64,000 nt of DNA from Dendrophyllia cribrosa (GCA_024195265.1 JAJLRJ010000014.1:14289959-14353958); one strand, 5' to 3'. Positions 1-12,287 are shown, counted from the stretch's first letter. Program-made: numbers and translations. Notes: a model not told the origin generated them from the letters alone.

Positions 1-1010
1 AATAGACAACTATTCAATTGGTCAATCCAGTGACATTGACAGCATTAAGGACTTGTCGTTCCCATGACGAAAGCGATGATGAATTTAATATAACCCCATA
101 ACAGAAACTGACAACTGTGGAAGTTTACTTACTTAGATAGCACTCTTTCTCGCATTGTACATATGCGGCCTTTAACTGCGTCCTAAGGCTGTATTTTAGC
201 AGGTTTTGCACAGGTATACGATTATTAGATTCGTTGATATTTCAATTTCAAATTGTAAGAAAATGTCAAGGTATCAAAAAAACGTGGATCATGTACAGTG
301 TATCTTTCGGAATACTCGATTTTGAACACCCTAAGCCTCAGTACTGAGTATCGTGAAATTTATTTCCAGCAACTCTTACCGTGATTTTGTGAAAGAAGTC
401 TAGCGCTCTCTTCTGTTTTACAAGTGTCGTTACAAAGCTCGCAGCTCAATCCTGTTTGTGGGTGTAAAAGCGAAATCATTTACAATCCTACACTTACTGC
501 TTACTGCTAGTACCGCGTCACCATAAAAAACAGGACAAAACCACTCGAGTGGAAAAGATACATCAATAATGACGTGTTTTTCTCTGTTGTGGGACACTAA
601 GAGGGAGGATATAGATCCGTTAATTTCAGAAGCAACGAGCACCATCAGGTCTAATCATTGACAATCAATTACACCAAAAGATTGTCAATTGCGCGCGTTT
701 AAATGTCCACTTGGCGTCCTTGATTGTCGAAAGATGCTCTTGTTTGTTCGTTGACACTGTTGAACGTTTATAAACATGCAAATTGCGCTCTTGAATGTTC
801 CGTGGCGTTAATGAAGTGCTTCTTGGTGTTATAGAATGTATATTCGCCTTATTGATTCTACACTTCGCGAAAATGAATGTCTTTTTCGCCTAAATGATCA
901 GCAAAAGGTGTATATCCTTGACTAATCCTCTCGTCATCAATATTCAATGAACACTGTTTCTCAGTCTCATTTAAATCCCAGACATGTTGTCTAAAGCAAA
1001 CCTGTAGTTT
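1..1010. other. 5' flank, no gene identified
   Basis: No convincing gene was recognised. A 71-codon reading frame on the minus strand at 430-645 contains a possible splice donor, but I recognise no family in it. No long repeat or inverted repeat was noticed before position 1011. Confidence 0.3.
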
Positions 1011-1079
1011 ATACCCCGTTCACACCAAAACATGAAACATAGTGAGTTTAACTGTTTTTAGTTGGTGTGAATGGGGTAT
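1011..1079. repeat. Short MITE, 'ATACCCC..' family, deletion copy
   Basis: Inverted ends ATACCCCGTTCACACCAA (1011-1028) and its near-perfect complement (1062-1079) enclose about 33 bp. The same ends occur in a longer copy at 11655-11901, so this is a minimal member of a MITE family. Confidence 0.7.
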
Positions 1080-1342
1080 TAGTTGTATTATTTATTTATT
1101 TATTTTTTGGCGACCCATCCAATAATCCTCAAACTTAATGGGTAGACTTCTTTGGTAAATAAAAATTGAAAAAAAAAAAACTCAACCGGCGCTCTCTCTT
1201 GATGAAGAGAGTCACACTACTTGAGCCGTCGTTCTGTGAAAGCAGCGGTTGTTATCTGACAGGTAACGACAGAAGGACGTGAAGCTCACGAATTTGAAAG
1301 GCCGAAATAGAGCTGTGTTTGTGCATTCAGATTTGCTGAAAC

Positions 1343-4300
1343 ATGAGGGTGCTCGCTTTCGTAAGTTTTCTTGGCCTCGTAGTATTTGTACAGATAGCAC
1401 ACGGTGCCGAAAAATCCGAAGAGGAACCTTTGCAGGAGCCAGAAGTATCAAAGAAATCGGAGGCGTCATCCGCGAACGATGCAACGCAAGCTACTGAGTC
1501 CGAATCACCCACGAATGCCGCAACGGAAAGCACTAAAGAAGAGAACCAAAAATATGCATTAGGATCGCTGTGCAATTACTGCTCTTACTGCAAGGTATGA
1601 ATCTACTAAATAGAATATAATCAGCGGAGTTTAGAAAATGCAACCCGTTTATAATAATATGCATGTCTTTTGAACACGTAGCGCTCGACACGCGATGGAG
1701 TGATCAAATTTCCGCTTTCGATTGGGTTTATTTTTATTTATGTATTTTTTTGCTTTGTTCTTGTTCTGTTTTTTAATTGGTACTTGTTGCCATATACGTT
1801 GGAATCTTTTTATATTTTGTTTGCATTGCATCTAATTTTTGTTTGCACAACTGACAAGAGTCATTGGGATTTTTTTGGGAATCAGAAAAGGATATGTCTT
1901 TAATAAAGGATCAGGAGTCAATATCCCCTTTCCCTCTTGAAATCCTTTAATTTCCTCACTTTCACATCATTAGGAATTTTGACATGTGTACGTCCGAATT
2001 TCGGTAGTGTAGCAGCCATATATATGTACTTAAAGAAAATAAACCATCTGGTTCCTTGCATCGGGGAAGCTTTGTAAAAAAAGCTTTTTAAAAGGAACAT
2101 ATTTTCATTAATTATGCAAGTTAAGATGAAAATACACAAAAGAACAAAATTCTTGTTTTAGCAATGTAAATTGTAGTTACGAAAATAGCTGATTCTCTCA
2201 ACACACACTATTCCTTTTATAAGTTAAAGGTGGTCATCAAAACAAGGCTGTCATTTTTTTTAACATAATTTTAAAATAGAAGTGATGTCATGTCATGCCA
2301 CTCTGATGTCATGTCACTCTTCCAGAAGCAAAAGAAGTAAAGTTGTTTTTCTTTATGGTTGAATCAGTTTTTTTTTTTCTGAAAAAAAAAAACATTGTCC
2401 ATATTTGGAACCATTTGTTGGTGGTGTATGGAGTTTTCCAACAGTTGAAACCATAAGAAAATTATTAACACATTATGGCAGCTTGTGTCTTTATTTAAAC
2501 CTTTTCATTTGCACATGCCAAGGAAAAAGTCTAAGCCCATATTTTTTGTTATATACAATATATCAATAAATTTCTTTACCAATTTTCTATACTTGCTGAA
2601 AAAAATTAAAAATCTGTGTTGTGGAAGGTTCAATTTCTTTCTATTTTTTACTATGTTGGCTAATTTATGCAACACTTGTTATGACATACCAAATGTAAAA
2701 ATGTGTTCTGTTTTAGTTCTGTGAGTTGTGTGACAAGGATTGTCCATGTGAAACCAGTAAGGAAAAGCCAAATTGTCATTTGTGCAAGGTATGTGATCTA
2801 GCTATGTAGCTGTACAGTATTCATGGCAGGGCATTGTTGCTCTGGGAAATAACGTCTCATGCATGAACAGTGGAACCTCGATTTAACGAAGTGCCAGCTG
2901 GGACTGGAGAAATTGGTTCGTTAAATCAGGGTTTCGTTAAATTGAGAACCCCGATATACATGTAACATAATATTTTTTGAAAACTGACCAAAAACTTTGT
3001 TAAATTGGAGTATTAATAGTTAATAATTAATTTGCCGTGAATTGTTAGAGGGTGTTTAACATGCTGCACTCCCCAACACTTCCGCAACATTAAAGACAGT
3101 AGTCATAGACTTAAGGACGTTCGCGCGAAAATCTTCTAACATTGATTTTTTTATAAAACTTTTGCTACAGCTAGGTTATGAGTTGTTTGTGTCAGAAATG
3201 CAAAAAAATGAGGGGGTCACCGACTTCGTTTCCGAGATAAGATATCTGAAAGGCGACCCTAATTTTGAAAAATTGGTCTTCCTTACGGGATGAGACCCCA
3301 ATGTCTGTTAGGCTAAAAATATTGCAAATAAATTTCCAAAATGCAACTTTTTTTCCCAAATTTTATGCGAGTAGGTCTGTTCAGCAAATTCATTCAACTG
3401 GTGACGTTTTTTAAAGTAAATTTAATCTTTAAAGAACAGTATTTGCAAACTCTGACAGCCGCAAAATTGGCAGGATTCGATGTCGCGCGGGTAGAAAAAT
3501 GGAAAAAAATTAAACTTCCTACATTGATTTTTAGTTCATTTTTTCACAATCTGTCGAGAAGTAGCAAAGAAAATTATCTATCAAAAAAAAATTGGGGGTC
3601 ACCGACCATCCAAGCGACTTAAATCTAAGCAAAGTTAACGCATCGGCTACCAGTCCTTTATGTGCTTAGATTTCTTCTCTTGCGCACGCGCTCGTGCATG
3701 ATGTAGCATGGCGTTGCGACATGAATTGCGTGCGCAGTAAGGATGCGCATAAACAATTAGCGCGAACGTCCTTAATCAGAGAATAAAAAGATTGTACTTT
3801 GACTCTTAAGTCAATTATTCATCTTCTGTTGCGTGAAGACATTTATTCATTTTATTTGGGTAGATTTTACATTCTGGCTTCTAGATTGTGTTTTCGTTAT
3901 ATCGAGTATTTTATTTCGGGTATTTTGTTAAATCTGGGTTTGTTAAAACTGGGTTCTTTTCCATACATTTGATTGTAATTCTTGCCTGGCTAAATAAATT
4001 TGTGCGTTAAATCAGGGGTTTCACTGTAGTTTACTGCAAAAAGACATTTGCAGACCAGTAGCAGGGGGAGAGGCGAGTCATCCCCCCCCAGAATGTTTTG
4101 AATTTAAAAAAATATATTAATGCACCAAAAAATATATAATTAAAACAAATTAATGTGCAACAATCAGCCTTGAATTATGACGTTCAAAGTGCTTTTTCAC
4201 AACATTTAACAGTCTGTTACAGTCAAAATACCCAGCACATCCCGCTTATCATTTGGGAATGACTTTCATTAATCGGGAATGGATTGCATTATTGAAATCA

Positions 4301-7300
4301 AAATTCAGGTTTAAAATTGATCATTGGAATCTTCCAACAGTAGCCTTAGTCATTCAAAATAACGAATGCTGATTGGTTTGTTATTGACATCAGCTGAATG
4401 TTCACATGTAAGGCAGGCAACAGTTGGTGGCTTGGCTCAACAAAAATGCTTCACTGAGTATTTTTTGATGTAAAGAAGCTCTGCATTAATACAACTCCGA
4501 AAAAGAATTCTTAAAATGCTAGTGTGCTGGTTCTGAAAGAGAAATTTTCACGGAAAATGAAGAAAATAATATTTCCTATGAAGTCCAAGCGACTGAATTC
4601 ACTGAAACCAACAGTGGTCAACGGTTGCATATTTCGCCTGTGAACACATTACTGAAGTGTCTTAACACCGCGTCTCTTACAACCCTTGTTCCATTGCTAA
4701 TGTTCAAGTTAGGTATTATATAACACACAGAATCAATAGTAACAATGTGGTTTGTACATAATGTATTAACAATGACTGAATGAAAAGAGTAACCTTTCTC
4801 CATGTCGGACATCTTCTTATCTTGTTTACCATAAAACTTTTTTATGCATGAGTATACAGCACTGTATAAATAATTAAATATTGCTTCCTGGCAAGTCACA
4901 TTTCTCATTATGTTATACATGATCTTAATATATTGCAAACACTTCTTAGTTGCTCATCGACTGTCAAAATTGCATGTTGTCTTTCTCAGAGAGGTGTACA
5001 TGTACCTATTGTGGTTTTAATTTTTCATTGATTCGAAACTTTTCAAAGAAGTCTGTTTTTGTTTTCCTTTGTCTCAGCTGATTATGGTAATGAATCCGAG
5101 ACAAAGGAAAATGAAGTTAACCCTTTCACTCCCAAGAGTGCCATAATCAAAATTCAAGAAAAATCCCAAATTTCATTTTGTAAAACATAGAAAAACAAAT
5201 GGTACCATGCAAATTAAAAGTACTGCTAAAGAGGTTTCATTTGAATGGTCACACCACAGGTTTTGGTCCACAGAATCAAAAGTTAGAAATACACTACATG
5301 TCTTCATAATTGACTCTGGGAGTGAAAGTGTTAAACTGGTTTGAAAATTTTCAACCAAAAAAATTGTGCCTACAGTAAAATGACTGAAGTACAAGTTACA
5401 CAAACTAGCTTTTCATGGATGTATAGTCTTGAATATCACCTTTATTAAATCAGGGTATGTACATATCTCTTTTAATCAGTAAAAAGCAACTACAGTGTGA
5501 GTAGCAACAGGTGTGCTGTTTAAAATTTCTAAAACTCACTTAAGTCAAAGGAATGTAACACTATTTAAAGTATTAGACTTAAGTTAAAAAAGTAGGGAGG
5601 TGTCCATTGAAAGATAGAGAGAGATCAAGAAAGTTTACTTTTAGTCTATTGTTACATGAAAAAATGTATCATAGTAATATTTGAGTATTTCAATTCATGT
5701 TGCAGTACTGTAAATATTGCAGCCTGTGCAATATATGTGACTCAGTGTGTACCCCAGGTTAGTTTTTTACTACATATTACTGTCTAATTAATATAAAGAA
5801 CTTATTAGCATTGTATTTTGTTAGATGTGTAAATCTACTGTGGTCTATTGTGAATTCATGAGTGTGATTGGCTAAGGGCATTATTACCACCTTAAGTTGA
5901 ACATTGACATTTTTCAAATTGTGTTTTTGAGCTGAGAAATGAGAAATCAGACTAAAAGATAACTTTATTTTCACTCCAGAAAAGGGCATCCTATAAGACT
6001 CTTCAGGTCAAAATAATGCTTTTTTGAGGTGTGGGATCTTTAATTGATCTGATTGGGTCTCTAGTATTTCAAGTATCGTTAGCCTAAGAGTACCAATAGT
6101 TTTGCAACACAATGTTATGTTTTTGGCTTAAAAAACATGATTTGTGAGTGAAAAATGCAACACTCAACATAAGGTGGTTATGCATTCAGCATAGGGGCGG
6201 CCATTTGGAAGACCGGCCACCAAAAAATCTCAAATTTTACTGTACATAAACCACAGGACAACCAACACCAAATTAGGATTGCGTTCTTCGAATGTGATAA
6301 TGACACAATCATCTCCTATCTTTAGAGAGTTCTGAAAGAACAGTGGTTCAGAGCCACTTTCTCACCAGTGTAAACCTTCTTCTTTATAGTTTTGAGTTTG
6401 TTGGGTTTTTCCCTTATCCAAGGTTCCACAGTCCCACCCCCTCTCGCAGAGTTTGAGTCCCCCTCTCCCAGAGTTTGAGACCCCCTTCTCCTCTGCACAA
6501 AAACCAAGTGCCATTGGAACCAAAAAGCAATAATGATCTGGATAGGGAAACTGTATTGAAACCACCTGGTGATGTAACTTTTCTCTGTACCTATGATGAA
6601 TTAATAATTTTATAATTACTCAGACATGCACACGAGTTAAGGTTTGCCCTCCATTTTTACTTTTATTTTTTGTGTCACAATTGTGCACTTCCAGTCCATA
6701 GCTTTGCCATATACACTTTTAGCTTACGGTTTTAATAGACTTCTGGCTCCTTACACTTCCGGATCTAAACAATAATGTTAACAAAACACATTACTGAAGT
6801 GTCACGACACCATCTCCTACAACCCTTGTTCCATTGCTGTATGTTCACGTTAGGTATATATAACACACAGAATCAATATTGACGTGGTTTGCAGGAATGA
6901 TGACTGAATGAAAAGAGTAACTTTTCTCCATGTCGGACATCTTCTTATCTTGTTTAAAACATACCATAAAACGTTCTTATGCACGAGTTTAGGCTACTTG
7001 GAGCCTCTTGTTTTTTATAAACCATCCTTGGTGTATGGTGTATCAATTAGCCCCAACCATAAAGAGCTTGTATTTTTGTTTTGTAAAACCTTTTGTGATC
7101 TTGAAAGAATACAGATGCACTGGTTGATGGTGCACTTAGGTTATGGCATACGGTATAGACTGCAAAACAGTCTGTTTTTTCCTCCTAAGCCATGCAAGGT
7201 TTGAAGCAAGAGGCGCGAAGCATTGCCGAGACACGCGTGTAGAGGCGCAAAGCGCCGATCTGCGCGTGCAAGTCTCCCGCACCCGCAGGGTGCATGAGGC

Positions 7301-9028
7301 GAGGAAAAAAACGACGTCCGTATTTTTAGCGTCCCTCCCCAGTCTCACTCTACGTATCCACACTCGCTCCAGATCTTTTCGGTTGCGCACTTTTTCGGAG
7401 GACTCACGCAAAAATACGGACTGTTTTGCAGTCTACATACATTATGGACCGAGCACCATGTCCAAATGATCATGTTGAATAGCAGTTAACTCTGTGGGTT
7501 TTGGTGACCTTAAAGGACCTCAAATGTCTTGGTCAACATCCAATTCTAAATGAGCTCTTTAATGATGTGTACAGGTGTTGCATAGAGCAGTTTTCATTTG
7601 AGTGTCGTAAAACCAAAACCAAAGTAATTACTCTGACCAATCACAGCAGTCGTAAACAATCCAATGAACCAATCAGAGCTCGAAGCAATTACATGTCGGC
7701 GGCGCCAAGCGCGGGAAAACGCGTGCAAGCAAGTCACGATTGGTTTTGGTTTTACTTCTGATTGGTCGAGAAAGTGGCGCGAGATTTTTTAGCCAATCAC
7801 AAAGCGTAGCAATGCAAAACCAAAGCAATTATGTAATTACTTTCGATACTCAATTGAAAACTGCTCTATTAGCATATTCATGACATTCATGTTGTTCATT
7901 AGCATATGCGGAGCATTTAAGGTTTAAATATTCATTAAAGATTTTAACATGTGCCTGGCTGTGGGCAGCCAAAATAATTGTGTAGCGATGTTTGTGTCCT
8001 GACCAAATTATTACTACAACAGGACCAATACGCTTTCTGGAGTGCCTTATGTATAGACCCATCTGGGCTTACTAACTTTCTCATTTTTATCGCTGTTTTT
8101 TTTTGTTTACAGGAGGAATTCTTGATGTCGTGAGTTCAGCAATTTACAAGTAAGTGTTGTTGTGCATTTTTTTAAGTAGACTGATCGATGTACTGTCAAC
8201 TCCCAATATAAACACAGAGAAATTAAGTGCCACTAGCAGGCCAGGACTTGTTTTTAGTTCATCTTTGACGATTAACGGTAATGTTGTTTGCATTGTTCTG
8301 AATTTATAATACTCTTTCCATCTTTGTTAATCCTACATGTATAGCTCTAAACTGTTGCTAGAAACCCTTTTATAATTTTGTTGATACAAATTCTTCATTC
8401 ACATTTCTTAATCATTCAATTACCAAATAGCTCAAATTATTGGAAAATTGAGCTAAAAGCTTTGACACATAAATAAAGTTTGATGATGATGATTCATGTA
8501 GGATCCTGTATAGAATCCTTGAAGGGACAGCTCAGATCCTTAACTAGGAATAGGGTCTTATTCATGCTCTTATAGGATGTTATGTGATCTTGTAAAATTC
8601 TATTTAATGTCCTACCAGGTATAATAAGTTCCTGTACAGTTACATTAATTTTATTTGTGTTTTTAGCCATGTTTGATTAAACAGCATTTTATTCTTGATT
8701 TTAAATCAAGCTATATTGTAAAGCAAAACATATCGGAATTTTCTTAAAACAGTCACATTGTCTTTGATGTTTGTCAGTATTTTGTGGAAATAAAGTTTTG
8801 TTACAAATGTTTCTTTTGTGAATTGGCTTCTAGTCAGCTATTTCTTTTTCAATTCTCCTCACCTATCTGCATGCTAGTGTGGTTACTCTGTAAGGGGAAA
8901 TCAAATGTTGATCTCTGTCTCTTTCTGTTTAAATTTACAGCTCTCTTCCATCCTTTGATAAAGAAACCAAAGAAAAAGTTGACAAGGATATCGAGTCAGC
9001 ACGCAAGTGGATCAAGGAATACCTTTGA
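1343..9028 (+). CDS. Secreted/lumenal cysteine-rich CxxC protein, 5 exons
   Basis: Five exons join in phase: 1343-1594, 2717-2788, 5706-5757, 8113-8149, 8941-9028 (501 nt, 166 aa). All introns are GT-AG. Residues 1-21 form a signal peptide (MRVLAFVSFLGLVVFVQIAHG). Residues 22-75 are acidic and rich in Glu, Ser, Thr and Ala. Exons 2 and 3 and the end of exon 1 encode a dense CxxC region (for example CNYCSYCKFCELC, CHLCKYCKYC). The C-terminus is a short helix-like segment ending IKEYL. The order of acidic stretch, CxxC cluster and short C-terminal helix recalls the C-terminal region of sarcoplasmic-reticulum histidine-rich calcium-binding protein, but no His-rich repeats are present, so that link is only a guess. 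The CxxC clusters suggest metal binding or disulphides in the secretory pathway. The start is the first ATG before the signal peptide. Introns 2 and 3 hold several MITEs. Confidence 0.8.
2868..4026. mobile_element. Tigger/pogo-like non-autonomous element
   Basis: Begins CAGTGGAACCTCGATTTAAC and ends with the diverged inverted form TTAAATCAGGGGTTTCACTG. These ends match the element at 23352-24129. Internal text repeats phrases such as 'cgttaaatcagggtttcgttaaa', typical of pogo-type terminal sequences. There is no transposase, and another MITE (3111-3775) is nested inside. Confidence 0.65.
3111..3775. mobile_element. TTAA-flanked MITE (piggyBac-type target)
   Basis: Ends read TTAAGGACGTTCGCGC and GCGCGAACGTCCTTAA, exact complements with TTAA at both borders. 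A TTAA target duplication is the signature of piggyBac-type insertion. It carries no transposase. It lies inside the Tigger-like element and is therefore younger. Confidence 0.65.
4643..4853. repeat. Dispersed repeat, copy 1
   Basis: About 210 bp sharing high identity with 6784-6988 in the same orientation, both starting AACACATTACTGAAGTGTC. Both copies lie in introns of the cysteine-rich gene. Class unknown. Confidence 0.7.
5117..5334. repeat. MITE, 'TTAACCCTTTCACTCCC' family
   Basis: Inverted ends TTAACCCTTTCACTCCCA and GGGAGTGAAAGTGTTAA. The core phrase 'gtgtgaccattcaaatgaaac' is shared in inverted form with 32351-32650. Confidence 0.65.
6784..6988. repeat. Dispersed repeat, copy 2
   Basis: Direct copy of 4643-4853 with small indels. 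Class unknown. Confidence 0.7.
7157..7434. repeat. MITE with AGACTGCAAAACAGTC ends
   Basis: Starts AGACTGCAAAACAGTC and ends GACTGTTTTGCAGTCT, exact inverted complements. The 278-bp body is markedly GC-rich compared with flanking DNA and carries no credible ORF. Confidence 0.7.
7584..7867 (+). repeat. CCAAT-rich MITE family, copy A
   Basis: About 284 bp bounded by AGAGCAGTTTTCA and its complement. It contains several ATTGG/CCAAT pentamers in 'accaatcac'-type contexts. Near-identical copies occur at 37786-38069 (same strand) and 62348-62631 (opposite strand), with an old one near 46430-46705. Confidence 0.8.
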
Positions 9029-10678
9029 TGTTTGTAAACATCGCTTTTTATACAGCAGGGTGCAATTCCAAAGTAAACAATGTGCTAATTACTTTATCCT
9101 TACATTGAATGTAATGTTCATTTTTTTAAACTGAAAAATGTTTCTTAATTAAAGTGAATTTTTTACCAAGCAATATGTTTGATTTCCCTGAGTTTTCTCC
9201 CTGAGGGTATAGAAGTGCCTGTTGTACTGTACCTTATGGTGTTTCCAATGTCAATCATTGTAGCTATTTAGCCAGCTCCTCTGCAGGAAACAATCTTTTT
9301 CTTTCTTTATTACATAAATTCTGGGCACATTATTGTATATTAACCCTTACCACAATTTTCTACAAAATATGAATGTTCAACTGTGCAGATTTTGCTCTTA
9401 TTTATTATAATAGAAAATAATATTTACATTAGTCTTGCCCTATCAGAGGAAAAGGATTTACAATAAATGAGTTAACAGAACATGTAGTTTTGTGATTCCA
9501 CCCATACTTTTCCTTTGATGTCTATGTCTTTGTGTTGGGTTTCCAAGCCAGTTTGGTTGGTAGGGAAACAAGTGTCTGACACACATGAATTTTTGAATGA
9601 AAGAAAACTTTAAAAAAATATCAAGTTTTTTTTTTTTTTTTTCTTTTGATCTTGAAACTATCAAATTCCAGCTTGGTAATTGTTCTTTCATTCTTAAATT
9701 CGCAGTTATCAATTCTGGACTCTGGGCTGCCAGTTTCTTTCAACCATTTCTTCCTAGGAAAAAACAACAACAAAAAAAACCTCTTTATGATAACAACTTT
9801 CTTTTCTAGTTAATAAAATAATAAAATATCAAATGTTCTTTTGCAGAATAATGAGAAACCAAAATGAAAGTACTTCTGAATATCAATGATCCTCTTAATT
9901 TACATGTACTGTCCCCACGAGTGTCCTCCAATGGATTAAACACCTGGTCCATGCATGCATTTGTTAGAGAGGGGCTTCTATTTGAAACACTCTTGTGGGC
10001 TATGTGGGTGTATCTGTCTAAAACTATGTAGGTACTGAGTGTGTCTAGAGCTATGGTTGTGTCTGTCTATGAATACAGAAAAAATGATTTTTTTGTACAA
10101 CAAAGTGAAGCCAATGAACATATGCACACATTATATTTTGATTTTTAGACTCCCTAGTGTTCTTCTTATATTTGTTCATAAATGCGTCTGTCACAGTAAA
10201 AGAGCGTAACTTTTCAAATGTTTTCAGTTTAACAATGACATGAACACCGCCCAAAAAAATGCACCAGTTGTCTTGAAGAAATGCCCCTTCTGAGGTTTTG
10301 AATTTGTAATAAGTGCATGCCTGCACTCAGCTGTGCCTCATTTTTTCAACCCACTTCTCTGTGTTTGGAAATCCAGATGAAACACTCTTCCTTATGTTTG
10401 ATATATTACTCAATATTGAAAGCTTCTTTTGAAGTTTGCTCGTCATCACTGTTGTGAAAATTTATTTATGTGTAAGATATAGATAACAGCTGGGCTATTC
10501 TATTAGTGGAATTAAAATTTTTGTTTTTAATAATTATTTGTAGACTAGACTGTATGTCTTTGTGAATAGTAAACAAAATGTAAAAAAAGTATAAACAATA
10601 CATCTACAATCTGCAAAACATTTCTCACTATATAACATTGACAATTTAATGACCAACAGTGAAACAAAAAAATCTTAC
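9029..10678. other. Intergenic/3' region; expected acylphosphatase last exon not identified
   Basis: A polyadenylation-like ATTAAA lies at 9148-9153, just after the cysteine-rich gene stop. The last exon of the minus-strand acylphosphatase should lie here. I tested candidate acceptors near 9935, 10440 and 10275, and none gave a credible acylphosphatase C-terminus. The rest is AT-rich with no recognised repeat. Confidence 0.4.
9148..9153 (+). terminator. Possible poly(A) signal of the cysteine-rich gene
   Basis: ATTAAA, the common variant polyadenylation hexamer, 120 bp after the TGA at 9026-9028 and followed by T-rich sequence. Confidence 0.35.
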
Positions 10679-12112
10679 ATAAGACGGACATTTCTAGCAT
10701 CTCCTTGCACTTGTCCAACCACTGTGTTGCGTTGTGTATTCATAACCCAGCCGCACAGAGAATGTTCAACTGCATTTTCCTTGGTGTGCTAATACAAAAT
10801 ATCAGTAAAACATTATAAAACATACGTATTTTACAATATTATATACCTTTTCCACTTTAAAAAGTGGCCTTTGGTCAGGCTATGTGTATTTTGCTGGCAA
10901 TGCAAATTGTCTGCATCTTCTGTACATGTGATTGGCCAGAGTGACTACCGGTACTTTGGTTTTGATTTTATGACACTCATTTGAAACTTAACGAATGGTT
11001 ATGGCTGAATTTCACTTAACCTAACAAAACTCACTATACATGTACGCCAGACACCTCTCTCTATCTGGTCATCAGTGCTTGGCTGGTTATGGCCAAATCT
11101 CACTAAGTTATCAGTACTAAGCTCTAAGGCCAGCGGATACCTTACTTTATGTACATGTGTAAGGCAGACAGCTCGACTGAGCTAGTCCCAAGGGTTTCCA
11201 ACTAAGACAGAGCTCACTGTATTTGAATTCAACCTCAATGGGGACTTAAAATTGCAAGCTTTCTTACCCCCTCCCCTCCTCCCTCCTTATTACTACCAGT
11301 ATTATTGGTACAGCTGGAACAGGACAACAGGAACCCACAGGAGATGAGAACGTTGAGGCTGGGAGAAGGGAGAAATGGGAAACATTTTTAATAGGGGAAT
11401 GGTGCAATATTTTGTGGGGTGCTTTGCATTTTAGATATGTCAATAATTTTGTTTAGGTAATTAGACAATTTGACCTACACTTCAAGTTGGCTGTATTTTC
11501 TAAGGCTAAGCATATTAACTTAACACACTTAACATTAAAAACTGTCAGGAAGGATTCCTCACCTTTCGAAAAAATACACCTGCAAAAAGAAAAGAATGAA
11601 AGAGAGACACTTTGTTATTTTACACTTATTTTTAACAATCGTCAACCAAGACTTATACCCCATTCACACCAACGCTTAAACATGTTTAAATGTTGTTTAG
11701 TTTAAAACAGGTTTAGAAAAATACGGCCTAACCTCCCGTAATATTTGGAATGAAATCTTTACTAAAAGAAACTTTATTGACTTTATTACCATTCCAGGTA
11801 GTTTGAGTCATAGACATTTCAAAACGTTCAAGATAGAGGCTAAAACGTAGTTAAACTAAACAACATTTAAACATGTTTAACCGTTGGTGTGAATGGGGCA
11901 TGAGTCTTATGCAACACCAGGCCAGCATACAACTGAGCATAAGCTTATATTTTTTTCGCCTAAGATAAAACTGCACAACGTGCTACAACAGCTCGGAACT
12001 GTAAACGACATTACTTGGTCGACCAAACTAAATTTTTATAAGAATAATTGACGTCACCTTGAACTTTTCCAAATACCTCAAAGTCCACAGAACGCAAAGT
12101 TCTGGCAGCCAT
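10679..12112 (-). CDS. ACYP: Acylphosphatase (C-terminal exon not found)
   Basis: Minus-strand exons in order: 12058-12112 (ATG at 12112), 11563-11579 and 10679-10788, all with GT-AG borders and continuous phase. They encode MAARTLRSVDFEVFGKVQ, then GVFFRK, then a segment with GWVMNTQRNTVVGQVQG. Acylphosphatases are about 100-aa cytosolic enzymes hydrolysing carboxyl-phosphate bonds. The phosphate-binding loop (G-x-V-Q-G-V-F-F-R) with its catalytic Arg and the GWVxNT catalytic Asn are both present. The middle exon is only 17 nt and supplies the catalytic Arg. Exon 3 ends in phase 2 after NVRL, and about 37 further residues are expected in an exon I could not locate. Intron 1 carries a MITE (11655-11901). 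The gene is divergent from the F-box gene. Confidence 0.82.
11655..11901. repeat. MITE, 'ATACCCC..' family, long copy
   Basis: Inverted ends ATACCCCATTCACACCAA and TTGGTGTGAATGGGGCAT. Subterminal inverted stretches around 'aaacatgtttaaa' extend the pairing. It lies in intron 1 of the acylphosphatase gene. Family member of 1011-1079. Confidence 0.75.
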
Positions 12113-12287
12113 GTTTGTTGACAAGCAACGACGACGTCATTGCGACGTCATATAATCTCACAGATTATCTCCTCAAACTCGTTCCCAGTGTGTTGCATAT
12201 TCTCAATGGAACGCCTGTAATTTTATCAACTCGGTGGATAAATTTCAAAGTTTTTGCATCTGTCTCGATAAACTACAGTGGTGCATT
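12113..12287. promoter_or_regulatory. Divergent promoter with CRE/ATF-like sites
   Basis: The 175 bp between the two start codons (12112 on minus, 12288 on plus) must serve both genes. It holds two GACGTCAT octamers at 12133-12140 and 12144-12151, 11 bp apart. A perfect TGACGTCA (CRE consensus) lies at 12049-12056, just inside acylphosphatase intron 1. Spacing near one helical turn suggests cooperative bZIP binding (inference). Confidence 0.5.

Noticed and set aside
430..645. Minus-strand 71-codon ORF as a gene upstream of the cysteine-rich gene
   Set aside because: It has an ATG and a possible donor, but I recognise no family and found no partner exon. Left as unproven.
7136..7469. Overlapping 90-108 codon ORFs on both strands
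   Set aside because: They are frames through the GC-rich MITE at 7157-7434.
9458..10450. Candidate last exons for acylphosphatase (near 9935, 10275 and 10440)
   Set aside because: With the required phase each gave early stops or sequence unlike the acylphosphatase C-terminus (no WL...GSP...I pattern).
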